Origin: Planctomycetota bacterium
Lineage (GTDB): Bacteria; Planctomycetota; Planctomycetia; Pirellulales; Pirellulaceae
Length of the DNA stretch: 18,921 bases
Direction of reading: 5' to 3'
Assembly: GCA_026692885.1 (NCBI GenBank)
Contig: JAPLNJ010000719.1
Span: forward strand, 1-18,921
The notes under the pieces are model-generated. The model saw only the letters and a program-made list of their open reading frames with translations, was not told the DNA's origin and made no database searches. Of this stretch, positions 1 to 11,800 are shown one piece after another; positions within the stretch are counted from its first letter, which is position 1; each line of letters begins with the position of its first letter. The translations under genes were made by a program, and so were the position numbers.

Positions 1-3000
1 AAGTGTAATCCACCTGCTCCTGCAAGAATCGCCCGTTTTCGAACAAGGTCAGCACCGCACCGGGCAAGCGATCCGCGCGACCGTTGGGGTCCGTGGGGCC
101 GAGCACCGTCGCATCATTGACGCCCACACCGGGAAACGGATCTGCGGCCTCGAAGCCGTCCACAATCTGGATCCGGAAGTCGGGATATACGCCCGACGTC
201 AGTTCGACGACGGTCGTCGTCGGGTCCTGGTCGATTCCCGCTCCGTCGTTGTCCAACGGGCGGACCAGTTCGGCATGCGGCCCCTTGAAGTCACTGCGGT
301 CCAGCGAGCCGCGATCCTTGAACACGTTGGCCCCTTGGCCTTGTGGTGGAGAGACATTGGGATCATCGACGCGGAGTTGGCCGGTCGCGTCGCGGTCCGG
401 CGCGAGAATCGGGGAATTCGAGATTCCCATGGGGGCCTTCACGCTGATGTACAGGGGCCGGTCCTCCAGCGAGTCGACCGAACTGTCGATGGCCCGCGAC
501 AGCGGGGCCGGGTAGAAATTGCCATCCGCCGCATTCACAAAGAATGGGGCGCCAACTGGAACCTGGATGTTGAAGTCGGAACCCACCACCGCGACATTCG
601 AATTGTTATTGTTCGCGTTGTACTGATAGATCGAGGCGCCTTCGATGGCGGTGAAGGGAGCACGCCCGGTTTGCTGGACGCCGATCCCGTTGTTCACCAA
701 CACGTTGTTCAATAAGGTCGGCGAGGACTGCTCGGAAATCAAAATTCCTCGCTCCGGCAACAACTCGTCCAAGTTCCCACCGACCCCCTGTGGCGAAAAG
801 GCAATCCCGCTGTTGATGTCCTCCATGCGAGCCGCCCCGCGAACGATCACGTACCGCTCGAAATTCGCCCGGATGTTCACATCGATGTGGGCTTTGGCGT
901 TCAGGCCCTGCGACAAACCGCCAAGAGCCTCCGCGGAAACCCCGTTCAAGCCCTGGCCGAGGACCCGCTCGAACAACTTCGACATCTCAGGATGGCGATA
1001 ACCGGGGCCGCGCGTGGCGGTCCCGATCGGCGTGTTGTTGTAGTTGAGATTGCCGCCAAAGGTGTAGGTCACCCAATTGCCGGTGACATCCTGGATCCGG
1101 AACGAACTGCCCGCCGCATAGGTCGTGCTATCGCCGACGGTGATCACGTAATCATGCGGCGCAAGCACATTCAAGTTGATGCTGTAGGCCCCGGTGCTGC
1201 CGGAGTTGCGTTCGCCCAGACTCAGCGGGCTGTACACGTCGTTGCCTTTCCCACTCACGCCCACATAGTAACTGCCGCTCTTGATGGCGTCGAAGACGAC
1301 GTCTACGGTCGCCCCGTTGTTCGTCGGCGTGTAGGTGGTCGGCGTTAATTCTTCCCCGATCTCGTTGAACAAACGCAGGTAAGGATTCAGGGGGTTCGTC
1401 GCGGCCGTACCGGCCACGCGCAGGATGAGGCGATTACCGATGCCCATCTGGAACTGGAAAAAGTCGACATCCTGGGCGATGCTGGGTCTGTCGCCGATCA
1501 CGCCGTTACTCGCATAAACCTCCGGGTTCTGCGCCCGGCCCTGCTTGGTATCCACCGCGCTGAAGATCGTGTCGTTCGGCTCGGTGGTGACTGGGCCGCT
1601 GGTGGTAAACGAACTGGTTCCGTCGTGGCCGTAGATCGTGTTGTTGACGATACGGCCAAAGGGCTGATTGGCGGTAGCCAGCGGCAACTGCCGGATGTTG
1701 GCCAAGCCCGTCGGAGGGCCTAGGCCGAACACTTGGCTGGCGTGTTCCACGAACACCGCCGGATCGCCTTGCGTGGCGATCCCCAGCAAGGTGTTACCGC
1801 TGATGGAGCGGCTCGGACCCAGGATCGCATCGGCCACCAACGTGCTGTCGTTACTCACCAAAATGCTGCCCCGAATCGCGTCGCCGATGGCGATGGCCAT
1901 TTCCTGCTGCGTGTACCCGATGAATCTGAGTGCAGAGGCGGGATTGATGATCGGATGGTAGGCGGCATAAAGAGCCGCCGATTCGTGGGTGCGGCGATAG
2001 AAGATGGGAATGTTCCCAGCGGTCCAACCGTTGCCGCCCAGCACTCCGCTTCCACACGCCAGGGGGGTTGAACCGGAAATGTCTTCAAATTCGAACACCA
2101 CGGAAGTTCCGTAGGCAGTCACTCCGAACCGGTCGCCGTCACAAACCGCGTCACCAGCCGTCAAGTCAGGCGTGATCTGACTGGGGAACGCCGCCGGCCG
2201 CCGCGTGGTTAATTCGTACGGCGTGAGATTACCGCTGAAATGAATGCCGCCCAGGCCCTCTCCGGAGATCGTGTTGTTGACGATCGTGGCGCCCGGTGCC
2301 ATACCACCCAGTGCCCCGACCGTGGTGGCGTCATTCAACTGGGCCAGATTCCGGACCGGGCCGGAGTGCGACTGGCCGAGCTTGACCGGATGATTGCTGC
2401 TGGCCTGAATCAGCAGGGCGCTATCGCCGGTCAGTCCGCCCACGTCGGAGATGGCGAACTTCACCTTGTAGTTCCCCGCCGGCAAGGCCGTCTGCGCGGT
2501 GAACACGTCGGTGAAGCCGTCGTAGCCGAAGTTGTCGACGTACTTGCCGCCGTTGGCCAGGCTGTTGTTGCGGTAGTAACGCGTATTCACCGCTCCGGTT
2601 CCCAGCGGATTACCGCCGTTGACGGTGTTCCGCGAAATGGGCGTCGTGGTGCCGGGCACCACGGCCAGATTCCGCACCGTGCTAGTCGTGAGGTCGGTCA
2701 CCAGGATCGCGAACGCATCAGGCCCCGCTGCGCCCACCAACTCGTTGTATTCCTCGGAGGCGAACACAAAGTTGAAGTACAGCGTGCCGCCGACGAAGTG
2801 GAAGGGAAACTCCAGGGTTGACGTGTCGCGAGTGGTCACGCCCAACAGCGTGTTCAGGGTCGTGTCACCCAAGCCCGAGGCCACGCCGGATGCGTTTTCC
2901 AGCGTATTCGGTCCGTTGGCCACCGTGGCGTCGCCGGTCGCTAAGATCACGCCGGAATCGATGCCGATCGACGCCGCTCCACCCGTGAAGAACCCGGCCG

Positions 3001-5827
3001 AGGTGAACACTCCCGAAGTCGTATTCACGCCACCGATGAACACGGCGTTACCGGAAGGGCCGGGAAGGGGGGTGATCCCTGCGCCCAACAGGCGGTCGCG
3101 CAAATCATTGGCCGTGGTGGTGGAGCCGGTCAATGCCACCGTGCCTTGCGGGACAGGCGTGAAATTGATTTCCGCATTGCCGAACAGGTTGATCCGATTG
3201 TCGGTGCTGGCGGTCCCGCTGGCCGTGCCATCGGCGTTGGCCGCCTGCACGTGGAGCACACCCTGGACTGAAGGACTGTTGATCACGTCCCGAATCCGGC
3301 GCGCAATCACATAGTCCGCGTCTGCGGGCACAAAGTCAACGCGTGCGTTACCAAGCCGCACACCACCGCCGCCGCCCACTAACGACGTGTTGTTGTACTC
3401 CAGCGTGACGGTGTTCAGACCATCACTGATCGCAAATGATTGGCCGTCGGTGAGTTTGTAACCGGAGGGTGCCACCAGAGTCACTTGCTGGGCCAACCGG
3501 TCGTTGGTGTCGAAGCTGTGCTGGAGAATCAACGGCGCGCCGGTGGCATTGTTGATGGTCGTACCGTATTCCGTCGAGCGGCGGATCTCCAGCTGGTACG
3601 ATCCGCTGACCGTCGCGCCCGTCACAAACTCGGGATTGTTGACGAAGGGCGAACTGGGAACGGTCGGATTCGACGCAGTCGCGCCGGTGAGCATTTCGCC
3701 GTGCTCGGCAAAGCCGATGATCACGTCATCAATGTGCACGCCCTCGGCGAAGGGACTGTTGTTGGCATCCCCGCTGTCGAAGGCAAACCGCACATGCACT
3801 TGGCCCTTCCCCGCGAAGGCGTCCAGAGACAAGCGAATCTGTCGCCAGGCGCCCGCATCGGACAGCCGTTTCACATCCGGGCCGGTTTCCGCAACGAGGC
3901 TGGAACCCAACAGGGCCTCGTTGCCCGCCGCATCGCCCACGTAGACGCGGAAGGCGTCGGGCCCGGCACCGCGGCTGTCCGTCTCCAGGAAGTAGTTGAA
4001 GTACAGCACGGGCTTGTCGGCGGCCGAGTACCCCTGCAAACTGAACTCGTTCGACTTCAAGCTGCCAGTGGCCCGCTGACCGATGTCGTAGTTGCCGACC
4101 CCTTCGCGGCCAAAGTAAAACGTCTGGCCGCCGTTGACCGGGACCGTCGTCACGGCAGGATGATCCTGCACCGAGACATGCAGCAGGTAGGTATCGCCCG
4201 TCTGCAGCGGGACCCCGGTGATGCCGCCGGGACTGCCCACCGAACCATGCCGCGCGACCCCGATCACGTAGGCCCCGGCTGCGGGAAAGGTGAAATCGAG
4301 CAACGCGTCCGTCGGTTGGTTGCTGCCCGCGTCCGCGATGAGACCCGGCAGGTTGTCGTTGCTCGCCAGCAGATTGCCGGCCGTGTCGTACAAGAACAGG
4401 ATCGAGTCGAAGTTGCCCGCGGTCCCCACCGCGGGAACTCCATCAATGTCGAAGATGCCCCGGGCACCGGCGTGCGGGACTAAGAACGAGTAGTAGTTGA
4501 ACGTTCCGCCCGCGTTCGTCGGGTCATTGGTGATACTGACGTGGGGCAGGGAGTTCGAAGTGTCCGTCCCGAGACCACCGATGTTGGGATTCGCTGCCAG
4601 GCTCCACACCACGCTTTCCAGGGTTTGCGCGGTGGCAATCGTCTTGTTCCCCAACGCTTGGTTCACCTGTCCCACACCCGCGGCATTGATCCGGCTACGA
4701 TCGAAGGCCGTGTTCACGCCGTGGCCTGGCACAGCAGCTTCCCGGCTAGAGACGTGCCACAGATTCGCGGGGCTGGTAGTGGTACCCACGAACGCCGGAT
4801 CGAGCAGCACCGGGACGACCGGCCCGGCCGCCGTCGAACCGGTGAAGCGGGCGCCCGCCGGATCGATGTGATCCTCCGCGATGCGGACCACCGAATCGAT
4901 CGGCTCACGCCGCAGCAGGGGGTTAAAGGCCGGATTCAGTTGGGTGGCCAGGCCGCCCGGAGTCGCGGGAATGTACTCCGGAATCTGTTCCTGAATCGAC
5001 TGGTTGGACGTAACGGCCACGAAGTACGTGCCTTCGGGCATCTCCACCGTGCCGATAAACGGATCCAATTTGCCCGCCGAACCGCGCGACAAGTCCTTCA
5101 ATCCGGAAGGATCCTGCGAATTCGCCACGGGCAACCGTTGATCCTCCGCAATGTTCGAATCCAGGCCCGTCAAGATGGGCGTCCCCGTCGCATCGAATAC
5201 GGTCAGGGACGTATCCGGGCGAGACAGACCGTCGGCGTAGTCCATGTCGAAGGTCAACGCCGCATGCTGCGGCGAAGGGTCGCTGACCATCGTGTGCTGC
5301 ACGGTGAACTGGTAGAAGTCGACATCCGCGCCGGAACTGAGCGAACCGGCGATCGACTGCACAGCCCGATCGGAGGTCAAGAGATTCCCCAGATCTTGGG
5401 GCCGATTCTCTGGCACCGGGGACACCACGGCGTTCGACCGGACGAAATTGTTGTTATTGACGTTGTCCTCCGCCGCTTCGCCGAGCAGCGGGGAATGGCC
5501 TGGCAGGCCGTACGTCTCGATGCCGTTGGTCGCGTAGCGGATGTCCGCATACCGCACGGTCGAACCCGGCACCTCGCCCTGTTCCCGTAACCGCACTTGA
5601 AGGACGTAGCTGCCGGAGGTGAGACCGCCGGATAACTGGTTGGGATCCCGAAGTTGCGAGGCGGGGTCACCCTCGGCCCGATTGCTGCTGCGGACGCGGA
5701 ATAGGAACGCAGTGCGCACCCCCGCAGCGCCCGGTACCACAATCCGCAAGCCCGCGTCCTTCGGATTGTCCGCCAGAAACTCTTTGGGTAGGCCCGACGC
5801 GTTCTGGGGCTGTAGGATTCGTGTAGA
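1..5827 (-). CDS. Giant LEPR-XLL surface protein, continuation after the frameshift (3' end beyond window)
   Basis: Open without a stop from 5827 to base 1, ~1,940 codons, and clearly the same protein as 5667-12428. Hand translation, in order: a segment with VVPGAAGVRTAFLFRVRSSN and VPGSTVRYADIRYATNGIE (5500-5780), PPC-type jelly rolls with DFYQFTV and GTYFVAVTS (5000-5380) and YYSFLVPHAG and GAYVIGVA (~4230-4510), a MAM-like domain (3690-4080), a DGQ-type module (3165-3460), choice-of-anchor L (2405-2975), beta-helix repeats (IVNNTISGEGLGGIHFSGN, IVNNTIYGHDG; 700-2300) interrupted by a PPC fold with DVDFFQFQ (1170-1510), then AIDSSVDSLEDRPL and LAPDRDATGQLRVDD (370-500). If translated separately it would need a GTG/TTG near 5740; a separate gene is unlikely. 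Confidence 0.85.
2405..2975 (-). other. Choice-of-anchor L domain
   Basis: GIDSGVILATGDATVANGP, then LNTLLGVTTRDTSTLEFPF, then LYFNFVFASEEYNELVG (2741-2782), then DNFGYDGFTDVFTAQ and KFAISDVGGLTGDSALLI. The order G-I-x-L-x-TG, a D-x-x-x-LEFPF strand, F-x-F-x-FASEEY and a final I-x-D-x-x-D-S strand is characteristic of this family, usually found near the C-terminus of surface proteins with varied anchors. Here it sits in the middle of a giant protein. Confidence 0.75.
3165..3460 (-). other. DGQ-x-F-type beta module
   Basis: LTDGQSFAISDGLNTVTLEY, then a V-x-F-x-x-A strand, ARRIRDVINSPSV and INLFGNAEINF. The same skeleton (DGQTLTLTDGAG, RRFEFD, LGNAINAAG, LQLRGDRV) occurs at about 9150-9460 in the same gene. 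Probably a small structural beta domain. Confidence 0.45.
3690..4080 (-). other. MAM-like/lectin-type jelly-roll domain
   Basis: LYFNYFLETDSRGAGPDAF, WRQIRLSLDAFAGKGQVHV, RFAFDSGDANNSPFAEG and VHIDDVIIGFAE follow one another. This is the strand order of MAM-like beta sandwiches: Y-F-x-LET, W-x-x-x-x-x-L, V-x-x-RF-x-FDS, and the terminal IDDV-x-IG. Likely an adhesive or carbohydrate/protein-binding fold. Confidence 0.55.
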
Positions 5828-8800
5828 TCAGGCTCGAATTTTGCGACTCCTCCAGCGAATCATCGGATTGGGCAATCAAACGCCCATTGGAGTCCAGGAT
5901 GTCGATGACCGTGTCCAGCTTGTAATCGGTCTGGTTGATATCCAGCCAGAGTTCTGTGCCGGCCACCGCGGTAATGCTGTACACGGCAGCGTCGCTGGGG
6001 AAACTCAAGACGCTGTGGACTTCGAACCCCAGCCGCAGATTGTCGTCGCCGCCGGTCTCCGATCCCGCCAGATCGCCCAGGAACTGCGCGGTGGCTTGGG
6101 TGGGAGTCTGGCTGGTCTGCGTCGCGGCCGGCGTGGGCCGCTGCATCACAATCTCGACATTGCGGTCGTTGGTGAACTGATCGAGGCGGACGCTGCGCCA
6201 ATACGGCGCGTCATCCGGCTCGGACAAGGGGTAGGTGGCAATGCCGTTGTTATTGCTGTCGGTCTGCGGCGTGCCATCGGGTTGCAACCCGGCCCCCACC
6301 GTATCGTCGTGAATCGAGGTCAAAACCACGGGGAATCCAGGTTCACCGATGATGTGCATCGTGCCACCGACGCGATCCTCGATATCCAGCTCCCGCCCGG
6401 TGGCCGTGAAGCCGGCGCCGGTGTAGGGCTGATTACCGTAGGAAAACGGGCTCCCGGCGGCCAAATTGTAGGCGTTGTTGACATTTGCAGCGCCCTGCAA
6501 TTTGACTACCAGACTCTCCGTGGGGCTGCTTTGCAGCCGCAGGCTGCTGTCGCTGTGCGAGTCCTGGACCCGGATTTCATCGTACAGGAAGTGCACGATG
6601 TCCGTATCGTCCCAGACACTGGCGGTCGAGAGGGTTACCCCGCGCGTGACCAGGCGACCATAGTTCACGTCGGTCACCGGGAGGATGTTGTTGATCCCGG
6701 CCGTCCGGATCTCCAGCCCGTTCGTGCCGTGGGTCCCGGTGGGATTGAAGGGCTGCCCGGCGGCATTCAAAGGAGCGTTATCCGCGATCCGATTTCCGCG
6801 GATCAACGGTCCTTGGTTGTCTCGATACTGCGTGAAGACGTCCAGGGAGCCGGTCATGCGACCCGGGTCGGGCACGTAGTCCGCAGTCAATGCATCCGCA
6901 TTGATGTTGATGGCGACATCATCGTTGTTGCGAATGATGTTGTTCACGATCACCGGCTGCCCGCCCTGAACGAAAATCGTGGAGGGCGCATTCGAACCGC
7001 GCCCGAACCGCGTCGCGGGCCCCTGGCCGCCCATGCCGTTCGCATTTTGCTCGATCACACTGTTGGCGATGCGCGCCTCCGCCTGACGGAGCTCGATGAC
7101 GTTGAAGCCTTTGAACGTACTCTCGATCTTGACATCATTGCCGCCCCCGTAGGCCACGTAGGCATGGTCTAGATTCAGCTTGCCCAGCGGACTGACAAAC
7201 AGCCCGCCCCAGTCGCCGCGTTGGGGATTGCTATGGTTCGGGCCGGCGTCGTTGTTGGTATCAAACGAGCCGCTACCGCCGTACCGGTCATCCAGCTTCG
7301 AGGTGAAAATCACCTCTTGACCGGCGTTGCCCTCGGCGATCAATTGCGCCCCGAAGGAGACCTCGATCCGTGAACCTTCCAGCTTGACGACGGTGCCTGG
7401 ATCGATTTTCAACCTCGCGTTGGGGCGGGCGCGAACCACGCCCAGCAGCACGGGGTCCAAAGTGATTGGCGCGCCTTGGGCATCCTTGGTCAGCGTTCCG
7501 CCGTCGGTCAGGGTCGTCGTCCCCGGACCGACTTCGCCGACCAGCTTGTACGGGCCAACCCCGCCGACATCACTCCGATAGATCTGTTGACGGAAACCCG
7601 TAGGGGTCGTCGGCAGGCCAGCGATGTCGACCACCTCGACGTGCGTGGCATCGACTGCCGGCGGCACGGTCACGTCGAGGGTCGCATCGGACGCGGGTCC
7701 AGGCCGACCAGTGGCGTCCACGAGCACGACGCGATAGTTGTAGTCACCCGGCGAAATGCCGGGAGGACCCGCGGGTGTGATCGCCACGCTGCGCACCACG
7801 AAGGGGGCTAAGGCGCGTACCGAAGGCGGATCCCGCTCCAAAAGTCGCGTCGCAGCCTGGAGCCGGTCCACGAACGAGGAGTCGCTGGGATTGATCTGGG
7901 TGACCAGCCCGAACGGGCCAAACTGACTTAACGCCGTATTCCATTGGCTGCGGTAGATCCGTCGAGCCACGTAATCGCTGCCTGCGGGAATGGTGGGCAG
8001 GTAGTCCAGGCTGATCGAACCAGGCGCCGTCAGGGTCGCACTTTGCGTGGCTTCGGAGGGACGGCCTTCGAAACCGTTACGATCCACGAAGACGACTTTA
8101 TAGGCGTAGGTCCCCACAGGGACTTGACCACCGCTGCCGGCGGCCACGGACACCAGGTCGATCTCTGGACGGGTTTCATCCAACAGGGGCACGCCCACCG
8201 TGCCCTCGATCGCCAGATTCTCAGCGATGACGTGCGTGATGTCGGTGTCGTCAAAACGAGCCGGCACCGTCAGCGTCTTGACTTCGGTGCCCGCGGGCGT
8301 CTGGATCCGAATGAACAACCCATTGATCGAATTGCCGATCAGCGAGTTGTTGTGGATTTCGGGGCCTACGCGCTGATAGTCCGACGTGAAGGGATTCGCC
8401 AATTGATAACGCGGCGCATGGAAGTTCGTTTCCTCGAAGCTGTCGGGATCCGCCGAGATGGCGGAATCGGCGCTCTTGGTGATGGAATTGAACGTCAGGG
8501 TCGGCCGCATGCCGAACACCTCGATCGGGGTGACAATCTGCTGAACTCCGTCGATCACCACCTGCCCGCTGCCTCCATAGCGGATGTCGGCGTGATTGAC
8601 GTAGTTCAGGAAGATACCTTGGTCCTCGGCGTTGTACCGCGACTCGGCTTTGTCCAGGTCGGCCCGGAATACGAGGCCACCCCAGTCACCCGCGCCGGGC
8701 GTCGTCGGCGGCAGATAGGTGTCGCGGCCAATGGTCTCATCGAGCCAGGAAGTGAAGGTCACGCTCTGCTGAGGCGTGCCTAGGACCTGCAGGGAGCCGC

Positions 8801-11800
8801 CGCTGTGGTCCACGCTCAAGGACGAACTGCCCACCCCGATGCTCGAACGCCGGAGCTTGAAAATCGCCCCGGCATCGATCATCACCGTGACGCCCTGGGG
8901 GACGGCCATGGTGTCTCCGTCGGTCAGCACGGGAGTTCCGCCCAACAGGCCAAAGCCGATTTCATAGGCAAAGTTGTCCTTCAGGGTCAAGGGATTCCCG
9001 TCGGCTCCGCCGTTGCCTTCGATGCGCACGATGTCGCCCGGAACCGCCGCGGCCAGGGCCACGGAAAGGTTGTCGAACGGCTTCGCCAACGAACCATCGA
9101 GATTGGAGCCCGACGTCTTGTCCACGAAAATTGTCTTGCCGAGCAACTGCACCCCCTGGGTGTCCGGACTGAGGGCGGTGACCCGATCGCCGCGGAGTTG
9201 GAGCGTCGCCCCAACGGCGGTGGCGTAGACTCCGAAACCCGCGGCGTTGATGGCGTTGCCCAGCGTCATCGCCAAACCGTCGGGTAGCGTGGCCACCACG
9301 CCCACGTCGAACGGGATGCTCGTCGCGGTTGGGTCGACAAGACCATTTCCCAGACTCACTTGGTCGAACTCAAACCGCCGCACCTGCCCGGCGCCGTCCG
9401 TCAAGGTGAGCGTCTGGCCGTCTACGTACCGATTGCCGTCATCGGTCACTTGGATGGTCCGCTGCAGCGGCCGGGTCTGGAACCAGAAGTTGTAGACACC
9501 GCCGGGGACGCCATCGGCATCGCCATCCAAAGCCGTGCCAGGACGGTTCTCGGCGGCGCGGTCCAGATCGCGGATGACGTCGTTCTCGTCGACCTGGGGA
9601 CGGAAGTTCAAACGCACTTGGTAGGAACCCTCGGTGGTTCCGCCGAAGCCTGTGTCCTCAATGGTGGGATTGAAATTGGTGTTGCCTTTGGAGGTCACAC
9701 CGAGATAGTACGTACCGGAAGTCAAGTCGAGACTGACGAACGAATCCGTGCCGTAATAGTCGTCGTTCCGGGCGATCAACTGGCGGTTGGAACCGGTGAC
9801 GACGCCGTTGTTGTCAGTCATCGGCACTTCCTGGTACAGCGAGAGGACCGCGTCCAGCAGGCTGGCGTTCGGCTGACGCTGGGCAAACACCTCGGCGGTG
9901 AACAGACCGTGCTTTGGCTCGTCTAGGTTCTGATCGTTCAGGTTGATCTCGAAGCGGTACAGGTCGATATCGTTGCTGGTCGGTGGATGCAGGTATTGGC
10001 CGTGCAGGATGTCCGCGTTCCCAGGGAAGATCGGCTCGGGGTCGGGAACATTACCCCCGGCCTTGTTGAAGAAGCTATCCAGGGATTCCGCGTACGTTTC
10101 GATGTTGTCAAAGGACATCAGGTTCGAGGGCGGCAGATCATTGGCCCGACCCAAGCCCAGGGTAAAGCCGATTCCGACCATGGCCCGGGTGAACCAGTCA
10201 CCGCCGTAGTCTTCGTTCCAGCGCCGCTGGCTGTCCATGATCACCATGCCGTTGGCGTAGGTCGGATCGACGCGGACGATGAAGCCGTAGTTTGTGCCGC
10301 CCCCAGCCAGCCCCGCGTGATTGATCACGGTGGGGTCGTTGGGGTCCAGGGCCACGGGATCGCCGGTGACGAACGTCAACCCCTGATCCGCGGTCTCCAG
10401 GAACTGGACGCCCAACTGCTGACTCCACAACTGGACCGCCTCGCGCACGCGTTGCTTTTGTTTCTCGCTGATCGCGTTGGTCAGCGACTGGCCCCGTGAA
10501 TCAACGCCGTAAATCTGGCGGAAGTTGTACAGGATGGTGGTCAGCCCAGGCGTTTGGCTCGGCCCGAAGGCGGGATTCACGTGTTGTTCGAAACCGTCCC
10601 CGAGCGTGGCGGAAACCACCCGATGTCCCGGCTCGTCCTGGCCCCCGGGCAAATCCACAGGGAACACTTGGGCATCAATGGACGACGCGAGCAATAGGTT
10701 CTGCGCGGTCAATTGCCCCAATTCGCTGGCGGTGTCGAAACTCGATCCCAGGCCGACCAACTGCAGATGCTGAACCGTGCTCCCCGTGATCGGGGTGCTG
10801 CCGACCCCAGTGACCGACACGGTGAGCAGCTTGGCCGCCGCGGCCTGCAGGGCGGCCGCCAGCTGATCGGCCGTGGTCCCCGCCGTGGTCCCCGTGCCAC
10901 TGGTGTTCAACACGATCTGTACGTCCTGCCCACTGACCGTTACGGTCGGAGGCTTGGGGACGCTGGCGACGTCCACGCCCAGCGCTGCTTGGCTGAAGTT
11001 CAGGTTCACCGACTGGGCGAAGTCGGCCACGGCCGTGAACACCAGGGTGACTGCATTACCGGTACCGAAATCCGAACTCGCCTGAGCGACCGACGACTGC
11101 GTTGGCGGAGCGATCGGAGGCGCCGGTAGAGCTTCGTTCGTGCCGACTCGCAAGCGGAATGTCCCCGGACCGAGCAAGGTGCCGGGATCCTGAAGTTCGT
11201 CCAGATTCTGGGCGAACGTCAGCGTCGCCGTATTAGCGATCGGATCGTAATCGACTTTCTGCGGGAGGATGGTCACGTCGTCCGTGTTCTGCACCGTGTC
11301 CCTGGTCAGGATCAAACGATAGAAATGCGGATGGTCGGCGGAACGCACCGTGGGCTGATTGGCCGCGTCGTGTTCGATAAACAAATCATCGTTGTTGAAA
11401 TACACCACAATCTGATTCCGCGACTGGCTGAGGATCGTGTTACGCGAATTGGCGGGATCGGGAATCCGCGTGATCGGCTGCGGTACGACGGCTACCACTT
11501 GCGGTCCGAGAGCCAGGCGGAAATCGACGACCTGGCGGCGGAGACCATTGTCCACATTGTCGTCCGTCGTGTCCTCGAAAGCCTGAGCACGCGTATTGCG
11601 GAGAGCCGTCAGGCCACGAGTTGGGTCGTCGACACCAAACAACTCGATCCGATACCAGTCGTTCGGCAAGGTCTCGGCGAACCGCACAATCACCTCATTC
11701 TGGTTGGGCGCGTCGGCCACCGCCATGTAGCCAGTCGTGGTACTCGGAGTCACAAGCACGTCGTTGCTTACGAGCCGCAGCGGCGAGTAGTTGATCACCG

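Noticed and set aside
5785..5830. Programmed ribosomal frameshifting as explanation of the frame break
   Set aside because: There is no classical slippery heptamer, no in-frame stop at the shift point and no obvious stimulatory structure; the upstream frame runs on for 46 codons. A sequence error or mutation is simpler.
5619..7172. Long plus-strand open frame (517 codons) opposite the left giant gene
   Set aside because: It is antisense to clear beta-helix/PPC coding sequence, has no recognisable domain, and reads as low-complexity Arg/Gly/Val-rich sequence typical of the reverse strand of GC-rich genes.
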